Assembly: GCA_002005505.1 (NCBI GenBank)
Contig: KV908557.1
Coordinates: 204,122 to 267,455, forward strand
DNA from: Botryococcus braunii
Lineage: Eukaryota; Chlorophyta; Trebouxiophyceae
Direction of reading: 5' to 3'
DNA length: 63,334 nt
In this document: positions 11,604-21,500 of the stretch, in pieces
Layout: every line of letters begins with the position of its first letter
Position numbering within the stretch: position 1 is the first letter of the stretch
Program-made: the position numbers and the translations under genes
Notes under the pieces: generated by a model
Told to the model about the DNA's origin: nothing
Databases searched by the model: none
The model's input: the letters and a program-made list of their open reading frames with translations, nothing else

Positions 11604-12015
11604 ACATGGGAGCGTCCTCGCTCACATCAGAGCAGTCATCACGAGCAAGACTCCATAAGGTAAGAGTTCCACAAGCAGTGTACATGCCGTCTACACTCAA
11701 GCAACAATATTTTTTTACACATATAGCTTTGGCGACAAGTTTGTTGAGCCTCCAATGGTGAGTTACGCCAGGGTACGTCAGTGAGCTTTGTTCATCATCA
11801 TTCATTGCTTGAAATTGTCATGGCGGGCTTCAAAGTGGATCGATGATCTACACTTAACATCATGCGCGCGCGATACAGCTCACCGTACTGAACTTCCCAC
11901 TTGTATAACAACGGGGTGACACGCGGGGAGCAACTAAGCCCTTCTCTCTCCCCCGGGCGGGCAGCAATGCTGTACCCGCAACAAACAAGTGCAGAAAAAG
12001 ATCGCCTCTCCGTGT

Positions 12016-13272
12016 CTAAGTCCGCCTCTTCTTAGGCGCAATATTCGTAGTTGCTGAGGCATGCTCATTACTTCGCTTCTTAGTACCGTTGCCTGCAGCC
12101 GCGACACCTTTCGTGCGCTTCCTCGTTCCCACCTTCTCATTGAGAGCGCGACCAGCCCAGTACTCCTGGACAACCTCTTGGGCATGTTCTATTAATCCTG
12201 CTTCTGGTTCCCATGAGTTACGCTCAGGCCCGTAGCCTTTCCATTTTACCAAGTATTCTTTCTTCGGCGCATGGTGCGCAGCCTTCTTCTCTCGATGCAT
12301 AGAAATACACTCCACCTCGTATTCCCAATCATCATCAATCCAATCTGGCGGAGGTGAGGGAGCCAAATTGACACCCTTATGATATGGCTTCAACAGCGAC
12401 ACATGAAACACATTGTGAATGGTGTATTCATCAGGCAACTCCAGCCTATATGCAACAGCGCCAATTCCAGCCAAAATATTGAATGGCCCAATGAAACGAG
12501 GCAAAAACTTCTTGGTGCCAGGATGCTTCCAACGAATATTCTTAGTGGACAATAGTACTTCTTCCCCAACTTCATACTCAACATGTCTGCGCCCCTGGTT
12601 AGCATAAGTGCGCTGCCTATCTTGTGCCTCAATCAGGTTGCGCTTCGCTAACGCAAGATCATCATGCAACTTTATAGCAAATCTTTTAGCCGACGGAAAA
12701 GTGGTCCCAGAAATCACTGCAAACGGCTCAATAGGATCCTCCCCATACACCAACCGGAAGGGAGTTGTGCGAACGGATTCTTGATAAGCATTGTTATAAG
12801 CAAATTCTGCGGCCGGCACATGCACATCCCAATCATGTTGGGTAGGGCTAACATAATGCCTCAACATGTCTTCCACAATGCGATTCACACGCTCAGTTTG
12901 TCCATCAGTCTGTGGATGATAAGCCGTTGAAAAGACAGACCTCATGCCCAAAATTCTAAACAACGCTTTAGTGAAGGCACTCGTGAACACCGTTCCGCGA
13001 TCAGTCAACACCTCTTTAGGCATACCGTGCAGATTAAACACACGATCCACAAACACATCAGCAAGACCTTCAGCAGACAGCTGATCAGTTGTTGGGATGA
13101 AATGCGCATAGTTAGACAATCTGTCCACAACCACAAGGATAGCATCATTCCCGTTCACCGTTCTGGGTAAGTCAGTAATGAAATCCATAGAGATGCTTTC
13201 CCACCTTCGTGAAGGACTTGGTAGAGGCTGCAGCAGACCAGCTGGCAGTGAGGCACCTTGTTGCGCTGGCAC
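12016..13272 (-). pseudogene. Gypsy-2 integrase core and chromodomain
   Basis: A 418-codon frame starting within the integrase. The DDE integrase core is visible (SISMDFITDLPR, VLTDRGTVFTS, then NRIVEDMLR with TERV), followed by the C-terminal integrase region (NIRWKHPGTKKFLPRFIGPF). A chromodomain lies near residues 320-370 (EYLVKWKGYGPERNSWEPE). The C-terminus is basic (RKRTKG, APKKRR). In chromoviruses this domain directs integration to modified chromatin. It overlaps the upstream frame 13155-14720 but in a different phase, so a frameshift of one base near 13250 separates the two parts of one polyprotein. Confidence 0.88.
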
Positions 13273-14743
13273 GCATCACAAACGCGAAGAATATCTTCAA
13301 CACCTTCCCTCAGCTTCGGCCACCAAAAATACCGTTGTATTTTCTCCAACATTTTAGTCCAGCCCACATGGCCTGCCTGTGGCACTTCATGGTTTTCTTT
13401 GAGAATGGCTTCTTTGAGCTCTTTATCTTTACCATCTGCCATTTCGGGAACATATATTGCTTTTCCACGGAACCAGTTACCATCTTTAGCGACCAACTTC
13501 GCTCTTTGTCTTTTACGCCCATCCCTTAGAAGATGATCCTTCTCATACGCGGTCCGTATGCGATGCACCAAGTCTCCCCCCTCGGGGCACCACATGGTGA
13601 ACCCATCCGGGCACGCGTCGCCCGAGCCACTTGCTGCCCCAGGGACTACCCCACCTAATGGCGGGGCAGTACCGCCTCCAGTGGAACGCGCCCCCTTGCG
13701 CGTAAGTACAGCACACCTAATACGATGACCTATGCCGCGCCCCCCCATCGCGGCTCTAAGCTGAACAGAGCCCCTAGGAGTGTGCACCAAAGAACTAACG
13801 ACGAACGCTGGATTCCTACTCAAAAGGTCCGCAACATAAGTACGACCGGGCTCATACTTCCACTCTATAGAGTACATCTGGAGCAACTCCGACCACCTGG
13901 CTTGCCGAGGGCTCAAAACCGATTGGGACGGCAAAAACGTGTTTGCTGCATGATCAGTGACCACTTTAAAGGGTTTCCCAAGGAGATAACATCGCCAATC
14001 AGTCAATGCCATACACACTGCAGCCAACTCTTGCTCGGTGACATGATAATTTCTCTCAGCATCAGAAAATTTCCGGCTCATATAGGCACATGGGCGTCCA
14101 TTTTGCTCAAGCACAGCACCAACACCATTTTTTGAGGCATCACACACGACCCGAAACTTAGGCGCATCCGGGGAGAGATCAGGGATTGCCATCACTGGGG
14201 CATTTGTGATGGCCCGCTTCAACCCATCAAAGGCTTTCTGACATGCATCAGTCCACAGCCAAGGGACACCTTTTCGCAATAAGTGATTCAACGGGGCAGC
14301 AAGTTGACTATACCCTCGCACAAATTTCCGCGAAAAATTGCAGAGGCTCAAAAACTGTCGTACCTCAGTGGCCGTCGTCGGTACGACCCACTTCATCACG
14401 GCTGCGACTTTATCCGGATCAATCTTGATTCCATGCTTCCCCACAATAAAGCCAAGATAGCGTAGTTCAGGCTGACACAAAGAACACTTCTTTAGCTTCA
14501 CAAACAATTTCTCTTCACGTAGGCGCTCGAACACATTTTGCAAATGCTCTTTATGCTCTTCTTCGGTTTTAGAGAAGATCAAAACATCATCAAGGTACAC
14601 TACCACAAAGCCTTCAGCCACAAAGTCATGGAATACGCGATTCATCATACGTTGAAAAGTAGCGGGGGCATTTGTCAAACCGAAGGGTAGGACTTTGAAC
14701 TCATAATGGCCAAAAGGCACACGGAAAGCAGTTTTGGGAACAT
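13155..14743 (-). pseudogene. Gypsy-2 reverse transcriptase (partial), RNase H and integrase zinc-binding region
   Basis: Upstream of the first ATG (14720) the coding sequence already reads EDVPKTAFRVPFGHYE, so the fragment is open from the Copia-D junction. Seen in order: LPFGLTNAPATFQ, catalytic YLDD (residues 42-45), LGFIVGK, RNase H with VVCDASKNGVGAVL, TEQELAAV and VTDHAAN, then the integrase HHCC zinc-binding region ending CDACQRNK. The frame then shifts and reads nonsense to 13155. The finger and palm N-terminus of reverse transcriptase, protease and gag are missing. Confidence 0.88.
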
Positions 14744-14776
14744 CCTCCTGTGAAAGGTTATGGGCAGAGAGAACAC

Positions 14777-15237
14777 CTGTAAGTCCGCAAAAGGATTTGT
14801 CAATGCACTGTAGAGGTTTCGTCAGTCAGACCTCGACACACCCTTTGGCGCGACTGATACAGGTTCGACAGGAGCGCCTTCCCTTGTGGCAACCAAAACG
14901 CAAGTGCGACTGTCTCAAAGACAAATCAAATATGCAATAGCAAGCTTCAACTTGTAGCAAACAGACAGGACTTCCATTCCGTGGCACAGGATTCGGCCAA
15001 CCAACGAATCGATTACATGGGACAATATTACTGCTTGCCCTACTGGCACAATCTCATATACGCATAAATTACTTCTCACATCAGCTGGTTTCATAGCATC
15101 GTCTCAGACATGTTCTGTGCCGGACCTGAGTCCGGCACACTCGTTCCCTTGACGACCTAACAGCACAGCTTAGCGACAGTCAACAAAATATCTAACCAAA
15201 TAGGAATTATCTCATTAAATCACAACTACATCAATAC
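14777..15237 (-). other. Predicted leader intron 2 of Copia-D (461 bp)
   Basis: On the minus strand copy 1 ends ACTTACAG and is followed by GTATTGATG (donor-like, 15237). Copy 2 ends with the same ACTTACAG (acceptor-like, 14777), followed by the last 28 nt of the LTR. Splicing would remove the spacer, the TGTAA motif and all of copy 2, leaving one copy joined to U5. This is inferred from sequence alone. Confidence 0.55.
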
Positions 15238-15302
15238 CTGTAAGTCCGCAAAAGGATTTGTCAATGCACTGTAGAGGTTTCGTCAGTCAGACCTCGACAC
15301 AC

Positions 15303-15410
15303 CTATTGCCCCAAGCATTACGATTTAGCCAGAGCAATGAGCAACATTGCAAATGCAGTGGTTATCAAATACATCATGCTATTCTATCCTCTGTCAAAGT
15401 GACAACGTAC
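15303..15410 (-). other. Predicted leader intron 1 of Copia-D (108 bp)
   Basis: On the minus strand this segment of copy 1 starts GTACGTTG and ends GGCAATAG, flanked by CCAAAGG and GTGTGTCG. In copy 2 those flanks are joined directly (CCAAAGG-GTGTGTCG), exactly as splicing would join them. The D-family LTR in element E retains the segment, with its end changed from AATAG to AATGG. Confidence 0.75.
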
Positions 15411-15630
15411 CCTTTGGCGCGACTGATACAGGTTCGACACGAGCGCCTTCCCTTGCGGCAACCAAAACGCAAGTGCGACTGTCTCAAAGACAAATCAAAT
15501 ATGCAATAGCAAGCTTCAACTTGTAGCAAACAGACAGGACTTCCATTCCGTGGCACAGGATTCGGCCAACCAACGAATGACGAGTCTGTCGCCTCCAGCA
15601 GTTAAATACCTGACCGTGTTTGGCGCCCAA

Positions 15631-15654
15631 GGGACTCGATAAAAGTCGAGTCCC
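15631..15654. repeat. Hairpin in Copia-D U3
   Basis: GGGACTCGA and TCGAGTCCC form a 9-bp stem around a 6-nt loop. A related form (GGGACTCGACTTTTATCGAG) is present in the LTR of element E near 29851, so it is conserved in the family. Confidence 0.85.
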
Positions 15655-15790
15655 TGAAAGCTTCTCACTCCAAAAGGTCCCTAATTGGTAATCCAATACG
15701 GATGATGTGTCCTAGACAAAATACCTAAAGGTCCCATTTTCTGTACCTAATTAAACACACTGATGTGGCCGCCTAAGAATTAGTTTGACT

Positions 15791-15814
15791 GACCTCGAAT
15801 ACGTATTCGAGGTC
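15791..15814. repeat. Perfect 24-bp palindrome in Copia-D U3
   Basis: GACCTCGAATAC meets its reverse complement at a TACGTA centre. Element E has the same palindrome with one change (GACCGCGAATAC), near 29695. It may be a dimeric transcription-factor site, but nothing else shows this. Confidence 0.85.
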
Positions 15815-16310
15815 CCAAAAACAAGTTCCACTGAGTGCCACGATGCTGTGTGAGTCAATGCAAAGTTGTCCAAACCTCTATGTGAAGTTACGTGAGGAAG
15901 ACTGAGGTCTGTCAAGGAATTATGTCGCTTCACAGCCAAGTTCCTAGGACTAGCTGGAAGAAATATGCAGTAGTTTGCACCTAAGGCCCAACAGTGTTGT
16001 GCCGTCCAGGGCAGCCTGGCATGCACGACTGTTTTGCCTAGGATGAGTCAGAAGAATACCTCTGAATAAGTCCAACTGTAATGCTCCCTAAGTAATTACC
16101 TGATCTAGGTCATTACCTACACACTTCCCCTTGGACGTTTCAGAGGTCCAGCTATTGTACTACTTCTCAGGCAACGCCCACTGTAGTACATGCTTCTGGG
16201 TCAGGCGTGCTTCGGGGGAGTTACTAGTGAAGGAGGTAGCTAATCTCCTCACCCTCCGCCTTTGCCCGTGGTCACTCGGTCGTGGTGAACACCAGCCGGA
16301 AAATAAGACG

Positions 16311-16746
16311 TCACTCGCGTGAAACGACACCAAGTGTATTGCGGTGAATCTTGAACAACACAGGGACGAGTGGTTTCGTAAAGATGTCCGCCACATTCTT
16401 CTGGGTGGGTACATACTTCACGTCCACGTCACCCTGAATGACAGCAGCACGTGCATGGTGAAATGCCACAGCAACATGCTTGGTGTACTTGGAATTTACA
16501 AGATTCCGTAAATTCCGAACACACCCAGAGTTATCAATGAACAGAGGAGGTTTCCACACATCAACATGAATCTCCTCCAAGAAACCGCGAAGCCAGATGG
16601 CTTCTTTGACAGCATGACTAGCAGCTCGAAACTCTGATTCCACTGTTGATGTAGCAGTGGCACTTTGTTTCTTGCTGCCCCAAACAACTGACCCACCATA
16701 AACTTGGAACACGAAACCTGTAGTGGATGCTCGCATATCTAGATCA
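16311..16746 (-). CDS. Copia-D RNase H, C-terminal part
   Basis: The frame continues from 23758 across the Copia-A insertion. It carries the second half of copia RNase H (MRASTTGFVFQVYGGSVVWG..., then STVESEF, FIDNSGCVRNLRN, KYTKHVAVAFHHAR) and the typical C-terminal ENVADIFTKPL-like motif (QKNVADIFTKPL), ending in a stop at 16311. The first few residues after the ATG at 16763 belong to the Copia-A LTR and are not real. No stop interrupts this part. Confidence 0.88.
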
Positions 16747-17440
16747 TGTTGAGTTCTGAACATTATTATTGAATGCCTTGTGCTTTAAGTGATCTTCATG
16801 TGTGCACTATTAGGATATGGGTCCATTGAGAACATAAGGTACCTTGAGACACGGCAGATTCTGGACGTTTTCGAACATAAGGTACAATCCTATCTAGATC
16901 ACACGTTTGTCGGATGAACTCTTAAGGCTGCCCCACCGGAGTGAATACCAACTGGTTGTGAAAGATGCTGGGCATCACCAGATGCTAGTCTTGTCCGACA
17001 GTTGTGTGTGGCACTCAGCAGACAGTCGTACGGACTGTAGCTGGAGTAACTTCGTCTATTGACGACCTGTCGGCTTTGTACAGGTACGGTGCGGCAGTGT
17101 GTGTTGTATCATTGTTGCTATTGTGAGAGTGAACAAGCTTAGTGTACCCTGTAGTCACTCAAACAGATAAGGGACAGTGACTTCAGGGAGTATAGGCATG
17201 TACTTGAACGTAGCCGTCTAGAGCCTTATCTAGTGATTGCTTGATCGGTGCTTGTGTACAAGATAATGATGTAACGGAACTGGTTGTGAAAGATGCTGGG
17301 CATCACCAGATGCTAGTCTTGTCCGACAGTTGTGTGTGGCACTCAGCAGACAGTCGTACGGACTGTAGCTGGAGTAACTTCGTCTATTGACGACCTGTCT
17401 GCTTTGTACAGGGAAAGCCGATTGCCCATAACCTTTCACA
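16747..17440 (+). repeat. Copia-A 5' LTR (694 bp) with internal 134-bp direct duplication
   Basis: Ends TGTTGAG...TTTCACA. Two direct copies, 16950-17083 and 17278-17411, differ by one base. Copy 1 is followed by GTACGG (donor-like); copy 2 ends ACAG followed by GG, 29 nt before the LTR end. TGTAA (17270-17274) precedes copy 2 by 3 nt. The U3 part contains CATAAGGTAC twice (near 16833 and 16877). Confidence 0.95.
17084..17411 (+). other. Predicted leader intron in Copia-A LTR (328 bp)
   Basis: It starts GTACGGTG directly after the TTTGTACAG that ends copy 1, and finishes with TTTGTACAG at the end of copy 2. Splicing would remove the spacer, TGTAA and copy 2. This is inferred by comparison with the B, C and D families. 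Confidence 0.5.
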
Positions 17441-17454
17441 GGTTATGGGCCCAC
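17441..17454 (+). promoter_or_regulatory. Copia-A primer-binding site (initiator tRNA-Met anticodon arm)
   Basis: GGTTATGGGCCCAC follows the LTR directly. It is complementary to GTGGGCCCATAACC, the anticodon stem-loop of eukaryotic initiator tRNA-Met. A primer that ends there must be a tRNA cut in the anticodon loop, as established for Drosophila copia. Copia-B has the same 14 bases at the same place. Confidence 0.85.
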
Positions 17455-17830
17455 GCCCTTCCAGCTGAGCCAAGTAAAAGCAGGAGTGAAGGTCGTCTAC
17501 GGATGGGTCAGACGTAAGCGTCAACAAAGGAGCTCGAGCATGGCGCAGCGGCGCAAGGGAACTCGAGTGTACCAGGACCATTATCTTACTCACAGTTTAC
17601 CTTTCTGGGAAATTCATAATTGAAGTTTTAGCTGTGCTTTATCATTCATAGACGTTGTCTAGAAGCACTGAGTGAGTCGGGCCGGACTCCGGCGCAAACT
17701 TCTGAGGGGAACATATCTGCTACTACTGTGCAAGACTGGCTGGTAAATTTCCATGACATGGAGGGAATTGTAGGGTATTGCTGCATTCCAGAAGTTTATG
17801 AGTAAGTTTGGCTGGTGAAGTGACAATAGT
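17455..17830 (+). other. Copia-A leader with possible broken accessory ORF
   Basis: No intact gene. An ATG at 17540 opens a 27-codon frame (MAQRRKGTR...LPFWEIHN). About 20 codons later a different frame is open to 17813 (...IHRRCLEALSESG...). Copia-B has at this place a 174-aa ORF with MARTRQ, FTVWEI and IFERCL in the same order, so this may be the frameshifted remnant. Similarity is weak. Confidence 0.35.
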
Positions 17831-18589
17831 ATGACAAAAAGGGGCAAAGAAAAGGAAAGTAGCAGTGAAACAGCAATGTCTCAACCTGGAGAAGTCAGTG
17901 GGGCCACTCCAGGGCAGTCTATGACCGGGACACAATCAGCCACTGCAGAACCAAAGGTGGAGATTGACAAGGCAGCCTACATCCCCAATACCTCTAATCC
18001 AAAGATGACTGTCATGCTTGATGATGGAGGGCGCAATTTTGAATTTTGGTATGAAAATTTGGAGGCGTGCGCAAACACCAAGGGGGTCAGAGCGGCTTTG
18101 GAGAGGCCAATGCCAGGGTCGGTGGAGAACTCAGCCATCAAGCAGTGGCTGATCCAGTCAGTTCCAGTCATCTGGCATTCTCAGATCTCATGCCACAAAG
18201 CAGCGTTCGACTTCATCGCGTGGGTGAAGAACAGTCACACTGGAGGGAGCAACCAAGACATCAACCTTGAGTGGTACAAGGAAATGGAGCAGGGCATCAA
18301 GACAGGGGAGACACTCAAGGTCTACCTCTACAGAATGATGGATCTGGCTACAAGTCTCAGAAACAACGCGTTCATCCTCTTGGACCACAATGTTGGGGAG
18401 CTGATGGTGAAGGGCCTCCCTCCTGTGCTGAGGCTCGAGTCCCTGGAGGTTATGGCAACCGACAAGCCGCCATTGGAGCTGATTCAAAGAATCCTGCGCG
18501 CCGCAGCCAGCCGTGGGTACAAGGACCCACCTGCAGAGGGAACACCTCAGGCCATGGCAGCTGCAGCAGTGGCTGGTCCCTCTGGGGGG
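17831..18589 (+). CDS. Copia-A gag (capsid region)
   Basis: Starts at ATG 17831 (MTKRGKEKE). After a 65-residue hydrophilic head comes a copia-type gag: NFEFWYENLEAC, ALERPM, IKQWLIQSVPV, then LEWYKEMEQG, VYLYRMMDLATSLR. This is the same arrangement as in Copia-B. Past the G-run at 18584-18589 this frame turns into low-complexity sequence, while the pol frame (-1) continues with Gly/Ala/Pro-rich sequence and the CCHC knuckle. The biologically meaningful gag therefore crosses to the pol frame at about 18584-18600. The gag frame itself remains open to 18793. Confidence 0.9.
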
Positions 18590-21500
18590 TACCTGGAGCG
18601 TCATCAAGCGCTGGAGCTGCACCAGGAGTGGGAGCAGTACCGGGAGTTGGAGCAGCACTACCAGCAAACGAACAGCCTCCCGCTGGCCCCTCTGCAACTA
18701 CTTTTGGTGGCAGGGGGCGTGGACCTGGCAGGGCAAGAAGGCCCAGAGAGGAGCTTACATGCCACTTCTGCAAGGCAAAGGGCCACTTCATGACTGACTG
18801 CGGACCGCTCAGGCAGCTGCAGGCTCTGCATCAAAACATGCAAGCGGCAAGCGTTGGGCCTGCAGCTTACTGGGGCCAGGGAGGCCCACAGTCGTCTCCT
18901 CAAGCCTGGTGGGACCATGGATCTGGCCGGGGTGGCCCGCCTTCATCCGCTTCCAGCCCTGGACCTCCTTCAGCATATAACTATCCAACAAGTCAACACA
19001 CGTTTCCGGGGTGGCATTTACCACCTCCACCCCCTCCTTCTGGTGAGGCGATGTTTATCTCTCTCAATGTGCTTGCCCCAACTTCGCATGGAGCTAGCAG
19101 CACATCTTGGTTAATAGATAGTGGTGCCTCTGTGCATATAGTCAATGATCTCTCATTGCTCCATAATCCAGTTATGCATAGACAGCCTCTTCCTCTGCAC
19201 TTGGCAACCTCAGACGCCAAGGGAGGAATCATTGCATCTGGGTCTGTATGCCTTGTGAATGCAAGGCACGAAGTATTCTGGCTGCACAATGTGCAGTGTG
19301 TTCCTTCTGCGCATACCAACCTCATTTCAGTCACTGGTGCAATTCAGGATGGAGCATCTTTCCTGACTGACACTGCAGGTGGTTACACAGCCATGAAGGG
19401 ACCTGAAGGGTGGTGTGGAGATATCACCCGCGCACGAGGTCTGTTTTTTTTGGAGTTTGTTAGTCCTGTCAGAGGGCAGCAAGTTGGCTGCAGACATATT
19501 GATCACATGGCTGAGGCGTCTCATCTTAGGAAAGGACACGTGTGTAGCGAGAGATCTCTGTGGCATGCTAGGTTAGGTCATCCTGGTGCCAGCAGCATGC
19601 AGAGGTTCTCCAAGGAAGATCTGGTTACAGGAATCAATATCTCCCTTGCTCCCTGCTCTGAGTGCCCCAAGCACTGTGAATCGTGTATACAAGGGAAACA
19701 CTCCAGACCTCCTTTCCCTGTATCTTCCAGGCCTGCACATCACCCACTCGATAGAGTCCATGTGGATACTGTGGGTCCCATATCACCTCCTGCCATCACA
19801 GGTGAACGATATTGGGTCACTGTAGTGGATGAAAGTTCACACCAAGTTGCCTCCCTGCCTGTGAAGTCAAAGGATTGCATCCCAAAGGCTGTGATAGACC
19901 TGCTCCGTTTTTGGCAGACCCAACGAGGCACGGTTGTGAAGTGTGTGAGGACTGACAGGGGTTCAGAGTTCCTGAACCAGCAATTCAAAGAGTTTTGTGC
20001 TCAGCAGGGCACTAAGATGGAGTCCTCAGCGCCCTACACGCCTCAGCAGAATGGGGTGGCGGAGAGGATGAATAGGACCCTGAAGGAGCGAACAAGGACT
20101 CTGTTGGTCCATGCTGCAGCAGACCCCTCCCTTTGGAAGGAGGCGCTTGAGACAGCTACCCTCCTCTACAATGTGGGTCCTACTTCAGGCAGGTCCCTGA
20201 CCCCCATGGAATTATTCTTTGGTGTCAAACCTGATGTGTCTGTGCTGCGCACGTTTGGCTGTGTAGCCCATGTGCACATTCCCAGTGGCCAAAGGTCTGT
20301 TTTTGGGCCCAAGACCATCCCTGGGATGTTTACTGGTTATTGTCCCCAGTCTAAAGCGTATCGTGTGTACGTGGGGAATGGAGTGTGGAAGGAGAGTAGG
20401 GACGTCAGCTTTATCGAGCACTTGAGGGGGGCTGAGAGAGTGGGTCTATCAAAGGTCCAGCCTGGGTCTGTCTATGATTCTAGGATATCACCCCCCCTTG
20501 GCAGTGAGAATCTGGCAACGCCTCAAGCAATTCCCTCTGCTGCTCCACCCACGTTCTGGGATGAGGAGGATGACCATGGAGTGGAGACGCTTTCCACTGG
20601 GGCTCCTGGGACCTCTGGACTTTGTGCTGGGGATCAGTCTGGAGACGGGACCACAGCAGCACATGACCAAGGAAACCCCACCAGCCTGGATTCTACTGTT
20701 GGGACCCCAGAACCATCTCAGCACTCGTGGTCGGTGCTTGAGCATATGCAGAATCTGGCCAGGGGGGGTGTAGAAACTCAATCCCAGGTAGAAAAAATGC
20801 AGAAGGTACAAGAGGGGTTGCGAATGCAGGGGAAGTCACAAATTCCCCTTCCTCCAGGGACCACCCTTACAAGGGAGCAGCGTTATGTACAGCGCGTGGC
20901 TAGGAGAGAGCATTCTGACATCCCATTGCATGCCCCTGACCCAGGTCAGGCAATTGTGAGTGAGCCAAACATGGTTGGTCTCCCTGATATGCAGGGGCAG
21001 GTTGAGACAGTCGAGGCTATGTTCGGTGCAGATGTAAGAGATGAGAGCAGTGGGTTAGACATGCCAGCAGTAGGGGAAGCTGGTGCCCAATCCCAGTCAC
21101 TGGCTAGTCATGCTTATGGTGTGCAGGCTGACATTGTAGGCGCAGCTCAGGCAAGTCTGGGTAGTGTGCCCAAGTGTGAGTCCAGGAGAGAGAGAGAGCT
21201 GCTGCTCCCCTCTGCATTGCGGAAGGTGCGAGAATGTAAGGGTGCTGCACATGAGTCCAGAAGTCAAGGAGAGAGAGAGAGACTTGAGAAGGAATCAGAT
21301 AATCCCGGCAGTACTGCCCAGTCCCAGCATAAGGTACATAATGTACCTTATTCTGGCAACCAGGGAGAGAGAGAGAGAGAAGGGAACAGCATCAGTAAGG
21401 CTGACAGCCCTGCTGCACCACAGCATAAGGTACAGAGTGTACCTTCTGTCACGTTGGGAAAAGTTCACGTGCCCTCAAACTTGAGGGAAGCCCAGCGCTC

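Larger units (their letters stand above)
11365..14748 (-). mobile_element. Gypsy-2: chromodomain Ty3/gypsy, 3' half only
   Basis: A minus-strand chromovirus inserted into R3. Retained parts, reading along the minus strand: reverse transcriptase from just before the catalytic motif, RNase H, integrase, chromodomain, a 3' UTR of about 400 bp (11604-12015, no gene), a polypurine tract and a 3' LTR. Everything upstream (gag, protease, reverse transcriptase N-terminus, 5' LTR) is absent because Copia-D is inserted at 14748/14749 and the far side of that insertion is not in the window. One frameshift disrupts the polyprotein. Confidence 0.85.
14749..16123 (-). repeat. Copia-D 3' LTR (1375 bp) with processed internal duplication
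   Basis: Minus-strand ends are TGTGTAGG...TTTCACA. Near its 3' end it holds two direct copies of one segment: copy 1 at 15238-15578 (341 bp) and copy 2 at 14777-15009 (233 bp). The difference is exactly 108 bp (15303-15410), which is bounded by GT and AG on the minus strand. Otherwise I see about two substitutions. Copy 1 is followed by a GT donor-like site, and copy 2 ends with the same ACAG 28 nt before the LTR end. TGTAA (15013-15017) lies 3 nt before copy 2. The U3 part carries two hairpins. Confidence 0.88.
14749..16746 (-). mobile_element. Copia-D, 3' portion (RNase H end, 3' UTR, 3' LTR)
   Basis: The downstream part of a minus-strand copia element inserted in Gypsy-2 (5-bp flank CCTCC at 14744-14748; the other flank is lost). 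Its coding sequence continues exactly from the part at 23758-26100: removing Copia-A and one copy of GATCA rejoins the frame at the YAGDLD motif of RNase H. The order is RNase H end (16311-16746), about 180 bp 3' UTR, polypurine tract CCAAGGGGAAG on the minus strand (16124-16134), then the LTR. Confidence 0.85.

Noticed and set aside
17230..17439. A 69-codon minus-strand frame also found exactly at 23547-23756
   Set aside because: The repeat exists because both lie in the two apparently identical Copia-A LTRs; it is antisense to the element and has no motif.
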